Assembly: GCA_030141605.1 (NCBI GenBank)
Contig: JAQGDQ010000247.1
Coordinates: forward strand, 42,501 to 92,500
Reading direction: 5' to 3'
DNA from: Tubiluchus corallicola
Taxonomy: Eukaryota > Priapulida > Priapulimorpha > Priapulimorphida > Tubiluchidae
Length of the DNA: 50,000 nucleotides
In this document: one piece after another, positions 33,436-45,325 of the stretch
Numbering within the stretch: position 1 is the first letter of the stretch
Layout: each line of letters begins with the position of its first letter
The notes under the pieces: generated by a model
Database searches by the model: none
What the model was told of the DNA's origin: nothing
What the model saw: the letters and a program-made list of their open reading frames with translations, nothing else
Made by a program: the position numbers and the translations under genes

Positions 33436-35330
33436 GGTGGTATTGAAGTGATGAAGCATTTCTAAAATAAGAATAAATGTGTTTGAAACCTACTCTTGAA
33501 TTATACAATAATAATATTGGCTGTGAGTTCTAAAAACGTGCCTACAGAAACTATATTGACATAGTTGTTCGGAAAGCAGACGGTATTGGGTTCGAGTCTC
33601 AGTGGAGTACAAAATTTTTCTGACCTATTTATTATTAGTATCGCTTTCGTGTGTCCGCGAGATTGCTCTTATCAAATACGTTATAGTTTATACGTTATAG
33701 TTATAGTTTAATCGGCTGAATATTAAATGAATCAACAAACTTCTACAAGTCATTTGAAATGTCGCAAAAGCATGAATGATTGATATATAGGATTTACTAA
33801 AATGAAATTTGACGTTTTATTTCTTTAGATGAGTTTATTTCTTCAGTGTCTTAACTGACAGAATGTAAAATAACCAAGCAAAGACGCCGCAATTTCTTAG
33901 TGTCTTTGAAAGTATCGGTGCAAAGACATTTAGTTCTTTAAAAAGACGTAGCTGATTGATATATAGCACAATGATTTTCATGTTTTCTCTTTTTAACATT
34001 AACATACTAAGCTTGCATAACATTATGTAAGTGCTTGTAACTGGTATAATCTCCCACAGGGAACCACACATCCGCGCCAGTAATAGAATTTGAAAGATCC
34101 TACGGGCACTAATTTTGTAAACCATCTATCGGTTGTCACGAGCACAACAGCACAGTTTCTAGGTGGTCTAGCACACTCAGTTTTGGTATTACAGGTGAGG
34201 GCGCTACATTTTTATTAGTTACAAAAGTTGGACGTGTGTGATAACTACCACATTGTCTACATTTAACCGAAGGGATAGTTTTTTTTAAGTATTGCCAACT
34301 GTATTGGTTTTATTTTCAACTGATCATTGTTTAAAACTACGGGAACGCAAAACAGAACGTTTTTCTTGGGATTTAATCAAAATGATTCTATGCAAAAAAT
34401 CTAAAAAAACAAATTTAGAACCAGCGAAGGGATTGAACTTAGGCCTTGTTACCGGTGGCGTTACCTATGTACAGGCAGTTAATTTAGTGATGAACATTGT
34501 AAAGTTACTAATGTAGTTGTACTTTTGTATCGCTTTGTTGGGTTGAAATGTTAGCTCGGCTGGTGGACTTCTAGCATTAAAAGCTCAAGCTTACCCTTTC
34601 CACATTTTCTTTCTTTCAAATGAGTTTGTTTTCAAAAGTTTAATTGAGTTTCTCTTCCGTCATTATAATAATTACAGTTCACGGAGATAGTGATTACAGT
34701 AAGACGTTTTGTTGCATAATGCTGGCTTAGTTTTCACAATAATTGTAATGTAATCCTTTCGCTAATAGGACACGAAATTGCAATAAACGCCATAATATAT
34801 TTTCACTTAATAGCGCCACTCGGTGGACGTATGTGTAATCTAAGGGGTCATTTAATTTTCGGCTCAAAGGGAGATTACCTAGTGAAGTTAAGATAATTTG
34901 TCGCAGTAGGTCAGCGTAAACGTTTCCTCTTAATTAACGCCAGTGAAGAGGCGATTTTGAGAAAAAAGGAGCCACTTGTTTTCAAGTAATTATAGAGTTT
35001 GAACTAATTACGGGTTATAAGGTGGCAGTGTGAAAGCAGCATTAGCCTAGGAATGTGGAACTAGTGATCGAGTTTTTGGAGCTGTGCTTTCTGTTTACAT
35101 TGATGACGTAAAAACAGGTTAAAATTTTTGAATAATTTATTAAGTGACCGGACGCCACTCTATTGACATGTTTCAAAGTAATTTCTATTGGAGGTTTTAG
35201 CACTAAGAAAGAAACTTGTAGCGAAGTGGGATCATAGGTAGGCCTATTTAGGGTGAAGTTTGTAATGAAATGCGGGCATGGCTAATCAGGATACAAAACC
35301 TAGACAAAAATGAACGGTTAGGAGCTACTA
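33436..35330. other. unique non-coding stretch
   Basis: There is no recognisable gene. B-box-like sites occur at about 33583 (plus, TGGGTTCGAGTCTC) and about 34427 (minus, AGTTCAATCCC), each followed by a T-rich stretch. The block at 34800-35070 is complex, with CAAGTAATTATAG and AACTAATTACGGG homeodomain-type words and a CTCF-like GCGCCACTCGGTGG at 34812. Confidence 0.45.
33838..34125 (-). CDS. unrecognised 96-codon ORF, doubtful
   Basis: A true ATG (34123-34125) opens a 96-codon frame rich in Ile, Leu and Lys. It begins MVYKISARRIFQILLLARMC. Hydrophobic patches are present but there is no clear signal peptide or membrane topology. No splice sites or neighbours support it. At this AT content an open frame of this length can occur by chance. 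Confidence 0.12.
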
Positions 35331-35335
35331 CTGCT

Positions 35336-35790
<455 letters not shown>

Positions 35791-38315
35791 CACCTTTTTT
35801 TAGCTTCCAAATAGTGGCACGAGTTCGTCGTCTTCTACAAACTTATTAAAACACGATTTAATTCTATTGATCATTCTATTGGCAGACATGGGGTTACTTT
35901 CTCTCAGACATGGGTCTCTAGGATCTTAAACTCAACGCTACATAAAGCTTTAAAATTAACAAAAATCCCAAAGTATTAAATTTTTAATCTTAATCTTAAT
36001 TTTAACTCGAGGCGAGATAGCAGATAAGTGAAGTTGGTATGCGGAGCAATTCATCATTATTATAGCACGTTATATTTCATTAAAACGATTTTAATAAGCG
36101 TGACTGATCATCAAATGGCAGGATTTTTCTGGTGATTATGACCTTGTAAACCTGCTGGCGTCCCCATGCTAAAAGCCTTGTGAACTGTTAGGGTCTTGTT
36201 GCTATAATTATTTCAGTTGAACTGGTTTTGTCGAATTTCTAAGCGCAGAAGGATGATTCTTTCAGAAGGATAATTTTACACGTTCTTTCTCGCTGGACGT
36301 TTACGCTTAGTAAGCGTTTGGAATTTCAAAATTGTCCGGTCGGTTATGACGTGACTTATGAACTGGGCCATTCATGGTCCGTCCTTGATTTTACACCTCT
36401 TAATACATGTAGTTCCTGAAAACTGAAAAATGCGAACTGTACACTGAGCAAAGTGTGAAATGGCATGATATATGGTACAGGAAAAAGGCCCAGGAAAAAG
36501 ACACAAATGGGAAAATAGGAAACAATGGCAAATGTAATAACAAATGAGTTAGTGTTTTGGATAATTATTTTTGTTATTGAAATTATTCGTATCGAAATAA
36601 CGATATTTTTCTTGTGCCATTATCACCAGTGCCGTTACTATACTTTTAACAACATTCGTTTAATAACTTGCCCTGTTATGTTACTGTAGTTATCCAGCCG
36701 CTGGGTTGGCCTTTTTATCTCCATATTGGAGTTTTCTAAGTCATTATTATCTCGGCATTTTTAACTACTGGCAAGCTTATATACTGCCTGCCAAGTACAC
36801 TATTAGTGGTGTATTAGACATAGTCCTCTTGTAGCCATTTTGAGTTGTTTAAACAACTTTCTGTCAACATACTTTAATACAAAGAAGCAAAAAGGACCTT
36901 CGACAAAAAAATACCATAATATAATTGGTATTTAGCCAGAATGTCAAACTTATTTAGCAATATATTTTCCTAGTATTTTATGTTATTCGGAATCATCGGT
37001 AAATATTACTGAAAAGTTATACTATCACGGAAGTTTATGTTTGTTTTAATCATAACTGTTTTGTAAAACAAATTATAATATCGAACAAAGCATGGCGGCG
37101 AACCAGTCTCAATCAAGCGAAAGTTAGCCGACAAGCAGGGCTAACTTTTCAATTACTTTTACGATATTTATTACTTTCTCTGCCAACTATAATCTTGGAT
37201 GATGTTTTATGGTTTATAATTTTATTACAATCACAGAACTGGAACAGCAATTTTGGGTAAAAACTATAATGATCATCGTTTAAAGTTAATTTAACCGAAT
37301 TAACTGTAATCAAGGCGCAATCTCGCAATCTGCGCATGCAATGAATGCAATCATGGCGACCAGTAGGTGTCGCCCGTGGGCTTGTAAAATTGCCTAGTTT
37401 TACAATCTAGCTCCAGTTGTACTAACCAATACCTGGTCATGAGGGTTTGACGCCAAGTCTAAAGCCACTGAATTTTTGGGCTTAGCAGACATCTTTATTT
37501 TCAGGGACTACAAAAACAAATCAAACATAACATTTTTCACCAAAACACTGTTATACGAAAGTTACACCGTTTATGCATTGAGTAACGGTTATAAACATTT
37601 CGAAAAAGTTACCAGTATTTTGCTACACTTTAGCAAAAAGTTAAGTCCTCACACAGAATTGATTTAAAATTTTACACTGCGATAGCAAGCCATAAGTTAA
37701 TGTATGCAGACCTGAGGTAGTCGCTAGATCATGACCAACTTTACTGACACATTAAATTTCAGGCTTAATGTCACCAGAATATGAACTGAAGAACAGTTAG
37801 ATCTTAAACAAATGTCACTCGAAAAGCTTTTTTGTATCTAATTCTCAAGATGCAAGGTTACTAATTCTCTGTTCGTTCAATAGGAAATCACTATTGGCCC
37901 ATTGTGTTTTGGGAAGGCTATATAGCACACGCTTGCACAGGTTCTGTGTCATCAGATTTCAGGAACTGAAGGGAAATATAACTGTAACTATAAGATTTAG
38001 GCTACTTGCACTTTCTACTTTTCGAAATTTATTATTAAAATTTCGAGTTTGATCTTTCTTCTGACTGGTGTATTCACACCTTATTGTGATTTTAAAGTCT
38101 TTTCTGAGTCATGGATATAGACATAAAGTTTGTTAAAGCTTCTTTTGCTAATGCCCCAAGGTTATGATAAAGTAATAAAGTTAGCAGCTACAGCACGAAA
38201 ATATACAACGTTATTTCCTTTTGTATTTCTAATGTAGGGTAACACTTTTGTAGGCAAAAAAATGTAACCTAATTTATAACCTCGTAAAGAAGACGCCAGT
38301 GAGGTAGAGCTTGAT
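35791..38315. other. unique non-coding stretch
   Basis: No gene was recognised. The best CTCF-type match in the window, CCAGTAGGTGTCGC, lies at 37360-37373 next to an NRF1-like half site TGCGCATGC (37331). A perfect hairpin TTGTAAAA...TTTTACAA lies at about 37383-37404. Confidence 0.45.
37360..37373 (+). promoter_or_regulatory. CTCF-like motif
   Basis: CCAGTAGGTGTCGC agrees with the bilaterian CTCF core CCASNAGRKGGCRS at 13 of 14 positions (T for G at position 11). Binding is inference. Confidence 0.3.
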
Positions 38316-38905
38316 TTAACTAGAATTTATGAGTCTACGTGTTTTAGAGTTATCTCGGTGTGAATTATAGTCGTAAAGCCTACATTTAATGAAGTAACTT
38401 GTGTTTATGAGAAAAATTGAGCTGTTGGAGTTACCAAACAGCATGTCTAAGGCCCAGGATATTAATTTTATGAAGTAACTTGTGTTCATGAGAAAAGCCT
38501 TAGTGGTTGGAGTTACCAAACAGTATATCTCAGGCCAAGGATCTAGATATGATTAAGTAAATTGAGTGTGTGAAAAAATATGAGTGGTTGGAGTTACCAA
38601 ACAGTATGTCTAAGGCCTAGGATATAGACTGATGAAGAAAAATGATGAAGACTGATGATGAAGAACTTAAAGTTGCGAGAAAAGTCTGAGTACCTGGAGT
38701 TATAAAAAGTATCTTTAAGGACCAGGATCTTAATTTTATGAAGTAACTTGTGTTTATGAGAAAAGCCTTGGTGGTTGAAGTTAACAAGCAGTAGACCCGG
38801 TGCCCACGTCCTAGGATCTAGATTTGGTAAAGTAACTTAAATCTGTGAACAAGGTGTGAGTGGTTATGGCACTGAATAAAGTTATCAGACAGCCTAGAAC
38901 CTAGA
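38316..38905. repeat. degenerate minisatellite, unit about 81 bp
   Basis: The unit includes GAAGTAACTTGTGTTTATGA, then GAGAAAAGCCT, then GTGGTTGGAGTTACCAAACA and GTCTAAGGCC-AGGAT. Unit anchors fall at 38391, 38472, 38554, about 38660 (disrupted by GATGAAGACTGATGATGAAG), 38740 and about 38829. About six units are discernible, diverging to the right. Since 81 is 27 codons, a minus-strand frame stays open over two units. I see no reason to call it coding. Confidence 0.85.
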
Positions 38906-41140
38906 CACTGATTCGAAGCTCTTCCTGCCACTGAAAGCTTTTAAAATCTCGTTAGGGGCCACTTAAAATTTCAAGATCAGATCTTTCTATTGTAACAACC
39001 AGCAACTAGATCGGTATCTTCCGCTGAAGTCACGGTTAGATCCTCTGCGCTGGCAAACTAGGCTAAATTTCAGTGATTAGTAGTTTCAACCACGCTCATC
39101 CTATTAACGTTTGCTACAGTATGAATCGCAACCAGTGGTTTTGTACAAGATAATACGTCATTGTTATTGCAAAATTTCGGTTATTTTGCTTTTAGCAACA
39201 TACTGACCCATAACGATGACCCCGATATGTACAAACTATTAACCACCACCACTACTGACCTTGTTCTTATGTCTGCTTCCATTCATCAAGCACGTGCTGC
39301 CTTAACAATGGAGGCGGGTCAACGGCTAGCGCCACCTGTTGCGAGGTTTTCAAAACGTTTAACGCATTTCTGTGATTAAATTGCCTTTTAGTAAATATGA
39401 AGGGTTACCCTCCTTAAAGCGCCTATAGGTACTACTGTAAATCAGTAGTGCAATGTAAGTAATAATTCGACAAGATGTTAAAATTTAAGTCTGCTTAAAA
39501 AGTTTATCTAAAATTATTATATCACATACAATCGTAAAGATACATAATTATGTTCGTGACACTTTGAATTTTTATGTACTGCTGATTTGCTGTTTTTTCT
39601 ATTGCTTAATGACGCTAAGTCTCCATGAAGACCCATTTGCATAGCATAAACGACAAACATTGTTTTGTACTGCACTTATTTTTCAGACTAATATAGATAA
39701 ACTGCTATAAAGAAAATTTAGAGTATCACTCGTAATCTTAGAAAAACAGAACATCTTAGTTTGACATGTTTCGAAACTAATAACATTTTAATTGTTAACT
39801 ATTTAATACAAATGAATAGAGCTATGTTGTATAATTTATAATATAAAACTGTATATGTACATGTATAAAACTAAATATAATCCTTTTCCAACATTTTTTA
39901 ATAATCCAGTTCAACCTAATAATAGACGTTCTGCAACCGGAATAAGTGAGTTTGTCATTAATTTCTGAATAACAGACGTTGCAATTCATTGCAAATGTTG
40001 GTCCAAGGCTTTGAAATGGCGTAAATTATGTAAAAACGATTCAGCCAATAAAATAATTTCAAAAGAAAGATAAAGTAATAATTTTCATTAAATGCAATTT
40101 TCCTTAATATCCTACACTGATTACAGTAGCCACATCACAATCACGTGACAAATTATGCAGAAAAGACATCTAGAGCGGATGTAAACACCACACAACCTGC
40201 TGTCTTCCTTCCCTCTACTTCCACTAATTCATCTTTCTTCCTTTCCAATGTAATCTAACTTTCCTCCCTGTTCTTTTCGTGGTTCACATGACAGTGGGCT
40301 TATACAATCCTTTCTTCTCCAACCCACTGCAGCACAATTCTTTTATGGTAACGATAGTGTATGAGACACAATATTACAGTATTATGTAGGTATATTGATA
40401 TACCTTCAGATAAAATTATGTAATTTTATTTGCGTACTAGGCTCGCTTGCTCGTTTTCCATTAACGTTTTGGTTCTATGAGTTCCTTTTGTTCAAACTTT
40501 TTCAGTGGCAGCACTGAATGTGGTAATAATAAAACTTCAAGCTTCAAACTTCAAAATGAATAAGTCTATCACCAGGGGGTTATATAAAGTTAGGGGAGCA
40601 AGCACGAAAGAGGCACCGTGACACATACCAAACATGTTTTAATGTGTTAATTATACATTTTAATTTTATGTTTAAAATCAAAACAAGAAGAAGATACAGT
40701 TTTAAAGAAATACATAATTGTTTCTTTGTGTTTAAAATTAAAGGCAATAAAAAGTTATACAGAGTAAGCTCATATATCTCGAAACGTAATAAAAACATGT
40801 GTTATCTAATTATTATAGATTTGAACGTAAAACGAAAACAAAATGAAACATTGTGAAAAAATGTATCACGAAGGAACTACAACGATTCTTTCTTTCGAAT
40901 CGCAACGTCCCTCAATTTTGAAACATGTGCTCAGGGGGTGAGGGGGAGCGGTCGCTCCTCTTCCTTTCCTATTAGGCTACTCCCACACCCGACGAGTAAA
41001 AAACTACAAGTACTTTGTTACCTAGTAACTTGTGAGTTCAAATTATTTTTTCTATCTTGCTTTTAATATGAAACGATTTATATATATTTAGATGACCGCT
41101 TTCACAATTTAAATTTTATCTTTGATTTTAATTTTTTCAG
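38906..41140. other. unique non-coding stretch upstream of the first candidate exon
   Basis: No gene was recognised. A CTCF-like GCGCCACCTGTTGC lies at 39329-39342. A G-rich hairpin (GGAGCGGTCGCTCC) lies at about 40946-40959. Small frames at 40580-40856 are AT-rich and motif-free. Confidence 0.45.
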
Positions 41141-41230
41141 ATTGTCGGTTTCGGGATAACCGGATCCGGAAACCATGCCGGCATCCACAACCAGTTTACC
41201 TGTCAGACCCAGCCGGGTCAGTAAGAAAAG
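41141..41230 (+). CDS. short coding exon with start codon (gene unknown)
   Basis: A polypyrimidine stretch ending TTTTTTCAG (to 41140) precedes GC-richer sequence. ATG at 41175 sits in good context (A at -3, AAACCATGC). An in-frame TAA at 41157-41159 shows translation must begin at or after this ATG. The frame encodes MPASTTSLPVRPSRVSKK plus two bases (AG), then a strong donor GTATGT at 41231. The 90-bp size, sharp composition change and paired U2-type sites support a real first coding exon with 5' UTR. The N-terminus is Ser/Thr/Pro-rich and basic. I do not recognise the family, and the next exon is not identified within the window. Confidence 0.55.
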
Positions 41231-42600
41231 GTATGTAAACAATGTTAATTAATTGCTAATGTTACGGCCTGGGGTCTAATATGTGGATTTTATTGTGGAA
41301 TCCCATGGATACAGTACCTAGTAATAATGCGTCTATTTTTGTTACAGCATTTGGTTTTTTGCTTTTTTTTGATATCATTCAATTTACCGATGATTTATCA
41401 GATAAATCAGATGTTTTAGAACTTTTTTATGTTTAAACTTATTATGCTCAGATTTGATATAGTCACTTAAAGAGGTCCGAATTAAAAAGCCATAAAATTT
41501 GACGAACTGCTTAACAACATTGGTGCGAAAATAGGTGACTATTATATTGGTTACAACGTGTTTTATGAAATTTCACACATTAACTTGTCAGAGCTTGTGA
41601 CATACTAACATAACCAAACGCGAAGAATTTATGATTTCTTGTTATTAATAGGTATGCAGGACGCCAACGAAATGATGAAGTACCCTGAATTACCACATTA
41701 ACCCTTTACTCTATAAATATGACCTTCCAATATCCATAACAATTAAATGGTGTTTAAAAGTCACAATGCGTTTAAAAGAGATGTCGGTTCTACTAACTCA
41801 TGTTTCAATCCATAAAGTTTATTTGTGGACTTTGCTTGTATTTAATGGCTTATAGAATTACTTTATATGGTTGACGAGAGTTCATGAAACTTGCTGTATT
41901 TCATGGGCCGCAATTTAAACTTTGATTTTCACCGAAAGATGGCGCCAGTGACTGGTATTAATGGCTAATAAGGCGCAATATTTTAAACGTGTTACTCGCG
42001 TAGTATCTGAACTTACTGTTGCGCGTGAAAAAGTGGTTACTAAGTGTAGTCATGAACAGTTTGCATTTCTATTGATTTTCTGATAGATTTTATTTGTAAT
42101 TATATTTTATTTACTTTATTTATCTTTGTTTTAATCTATTGGCTTCAAAAGTTTGTCCATCCGTTACTTAATTCTTTACCAATAACTTTTTAGTCGAAGT
42201 TTGTTGTTCGTTAAGTTCTGATTACACAATAATTGGCTCGTTTGTTTGCTTGTTTGTTCATTCGTTATTTCGTTCCTTTATTAATTTCTTCATTCATTTT
42301 TTTGCCTCTGTGCCTGGATGAGCATCGTGCGTAGATTTGTACCACTGTCCGCTTGTACGTCTGTGCAACTGCCTCACGATGTTTTTAAGGGTAGTCAAAT
42401 TATTATTATTATAATATTATTATTATTATTAGTAGTAGTAGTAGCAGTAATGTTTATTCTTCAAATCTGCGTGTAACAGTCAGTATAAAAACATATAAAG
42501 TAGGTTTATCGACTTTGGTAGGATAGGTGTTGGTACATAAGCTAAGTTAGGCTTACCGTTTTTTGTCATTTGCTGCAAAATGCAAATTTTTCCCTGCAGC
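41231..42600. other. putative intron sequence, no features
   Basis: There is AT-rich sequence downstream of the donor at 41231. AAGATGGCGCC (YY1-like) lies near 41937. A short mixed (ATT)n/(AGT)n tract lies at 42400-42447. Confidence 0.4.
42400..42447 (+). repeat. short (ATT)n/(AGT)n tract
   Basis: ATTATTATAATATTATTATT then AGTAGTAGTAGTAGCAGT. Confidence 0.85.
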
Positions 42601-42960
42601 TGATTTAACTGACAATGTGAAGTGATGGTCATTGCGCATGCGCGTCCCTGCTTAAAGATTGCCATGCTTCCACAGATTTCAGGGCGCCCGTCCTCGGGTT
42701 ACGATTTCTCCCGCATGCGTGACTGATCGTTTTCGAATCGGTGGGCTAATTTTCCGCAACTTTATACTCTTACCTCGCGAATTTCCTGTGACCGTATCTA
42801 ACGGATTGGAGCATAATAGCTTAAATCTGGTTCTTCCAAGGCCAGTGCAGGATGGAAAATGTCTGACATTCGTGCTCGAAAACACTTGTAAGCAACTGCA
42901 ATTTACACCGCGTGCGCCCGAGGGCGTACCGTTGCCACACCCGACCATTAGCTGTTAAAC
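42600..42960. promoter_or_regulatory. CpG-richer block with NRF1 palindrome
   Basis: TGCGCATGCGCG at 42633-42644 is a perfect match to the NRF1 consensus YGCGCAYGCGCR, and CCGCATGCG follows at about 42711. The next 250 bp are CpG-richer than the surroundings, and open frames exist on both strands (about 42659-42958), but the plus frame has no ATG at its start and no family motif. I infer a TATA-less promoter or CpG-island-like regulatory segment. A small unrecognised exon is possible. Confidence 0.35.
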
Positions 42961-43335
42961 AACCCTGTAGGTCTGTAATCCACGGTTATACAGTCCAGCT
43001 ACACAATACTGTGCTGTTTGCTCGTTTTATCAGTCCATGGCTTAAATAAACAGTTGAGTAAACAAGTTAAAAAATCGGGGAGATTTGTCTGGAAGAGGCA
43101 CTCGTGGTTTTGTTGTCATATCTGGATGAGCTTCCTGCGATTATTAGAAGCACAATGGCTTAGTTATCAGAGCCGTGTGTCATTGTAAATGTAAATTATG
43201 TAATAGATATAATCGTGTGGACTGAGTGATTTAGCAATGCGCCAATGTCCGCTGAATGTATTACTAGTGCGCAGTCCAAATAAATACTATGCTTGTGTTT
43301 ATAAGCTTAAACCCATTTATGAGCTTAATACTACA
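42961..43335. other. non-coding linker
   Basis: I see nothing assignable. Confidence 0.4.
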
Positions 43336-43337
43336 GA

Positions 43338-43925
43338 AGTACCTTACCTTACCTTACCTTACCTTACCTTACCTTACCTTACCTTACCTTACGTTACCTT
43401 ACCTTACCTTACCTCACCTCACCTCACCTCACCTCACCTCACCTCACCTCACCTCACCTCACCTCATCTCATCTCATCTTATCTTGTTTCACCATACCTT
43501 ACGTTACGTTACTTTACCTTACCTCACCTCACCTCACCTCACCTCACCTCATCTCATCTCATCTCATCTCATCTTATCTTGTTTCACCATACCTTACGTT
43601 ACGTTACGTTACGTTACGTTATCTTACCTCATCTTACCTTACTTTACCTCATCTTACCTTACTTTGCCTCATCTTACCTTACTTTACATCATCTTATCTT
43701 ATCTTGTCCTGTTTTACCTTACCTTACCTCATCTTACCTTATCTTACCGTACCCTGCCTTACTCAACTTGCCTTATCGTGTCTTGTTAGTTTTACCTTAT
43801 CTTTCCTTATCATACCTTAGCTTATCTTACCTTACCTTACTTCACCTTACCTTACCTTACCATACCTTACCTCACCTTACCTTACCTTATTGTGATCTCG
43901 TCTCGTCTCGTCTCGTCCCATCTCA
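43338..43925 (+). repeat. (CCTTA)n/(CCTCA)n pentanucleotide array with 95-bp higher-order unit
   Basis: Pure ACCTT, then ACCTC, then ATCTC pentamers lead into ATCTTATCTTGTTTCACCAT and TTACGTTACG. That whole succession recurs, with its ATCTTATCTTG landmark at 43476 and 43571 (95 bp). A third, looser version is near 43690, and the end decays to CGTCTCGTCT. Leu/Pro/Tyr/Thr frames are artefacts. Confidence 0.95.
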
Positions 43926-45120
43926 TTTCGTCTTGTTTTGTTTCTGTCGGTTTTTTACACACTAATATAATCTATTAAAATTTGAAACATAATTATTATG
44001 AATGACAAACGAAATGTTGTGTTTGCTGACTTACAGCTATGCAATAAAATACAGTAAAATATTCGGTAAATAACAAGGCTTAGTCCCTTAGTTGCTGATG
44101 AAATGCGTAGTAATAGTTTTTGCCCAAATATTCATTGATAAAGTTCGAAGCAACAGCATAACGATGTAGTTCACTGAGTGTTTATTTTCTATGTTTGTTT
44201 TTGGTCAATGTTCAAGTGTCATTACAACGACAAGAGGCACTTGTTGAAATTTAAATTGAGCAAAGTAGTGGCCAATGGTTTTTAGAGTGTCATTTAAAAT
44301 AAGAAAATATTGAAAGGTAAAGGTTTGAACAGTAAATAACTGGGCTACCAGAACGGAGAATTGCGAGAATGGGCCAGATACTTGTGTTAGAGATTGTAGA
44401 TTTTTCTAAAGTTTCTTCCGTTGCAACCTCGTTTATTTTGATAAGCTAAATTCTAATCTGCTGCTATGTAGTTTCAGCTTGTGCCTTCGCATCATTAATG
44501 TATTATTTATTCTTCTTTTTGGCTTGATTTATAGTTTGATAGTGGCTTCAATAGCCGAAAAGATCGCCGCTCAATAAACATGTTGATTCCTAGAAACTGG
44601 CTCTTTTATGTATTTATGAATTAATTTGATGCAAGAGCAAACAAAGTCGAAATTTATGATGATGTTTAAAGACTAACGTAGCCGTTACAAACGCTTCTTA
44701 ATCTCAAAGAATGTCTAACATTAGATTATAGAGCCTGCGTCAAAGCTTCATGAAAAAATTGGACCAAATCCTAACATAGTTAGGTCGTTGTTTCAATCTT
44801 TACAATGAGTCCTTGTGCAAAAACTAAGTAAAAGTACACAATCACGTAGCAGTTATAATTTACTAAATTTTGTCAAATATTCGAGTGAATTTCTTTTGTT
44901 ACGAGACTATTGTAAAAATCGGCATTTCTTTTGTAGTTTACGCATAAATGTAAGAGCTTCCACAAAGTGGAGTTTCATGAAGAATTTTATGCCTTAAGTT
45001 GTGGCACATAGGTGAAAAGTTTAACCAAAGCTTGGTCTACCACCCAAGCACAGCTGTAACTGCTGACTGCTCAAATATTGCACGAAGTTTTTGACTTTCA
45101 TTAATCATTTTGGGTTTTTC
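43926..45120. other. AT-rich non-coding stretch
   Basis: I found no gene, repeat or RNA. Confidence 0.45.
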
Positions 45121-45144
45121 GCTCACTTTGGGATGATCCACCGG

Positions 45145-45325
45145 TGGCGGGTTATTACCGGAAGTTACAGGAAAAAGTCACGGAAATATGTCACAATTAT
45201 GGCTATGAAAAAAGTCACAATTAATTTTAGCTAAGATTGGGGCTAGGGATTAGGGATTACGGCTAAGGTTTGGGTTATTCCTATGACATTTTTTCCTGTG
45301 CCTTTTTGGGAAGCCGTACGCCCGA
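45145..45325. mobile_element. second inverted-repeat element with telomere-like core
   Basis: TTACAGGAAAAAGTCAC and ATGTCAC near 45166-45195 face the reverse complement of ATGACATTTTTTCCTGTGCC at 45283-45302 (shared ACAGGAAAAA and ATGTCA). The interior at 45230-45272 carries GGGGCTAGGGATTAGGGATT and related TTAGGG-like words. The left edge TTACCGGAAG also occurs near the right edge of the 1.2-1.46 kb element (minus strand). I infer a related family, with weaker support than the first copy. Confidence 0.4.

Noticed and set aside
42659-42958. 99-codon ORF after the NRF1 site
   Set aside because: There is no ATG at its start (TTG), it is also open on the other strand, and no protein motif is present. 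I kept the region only as possibly regulatory.
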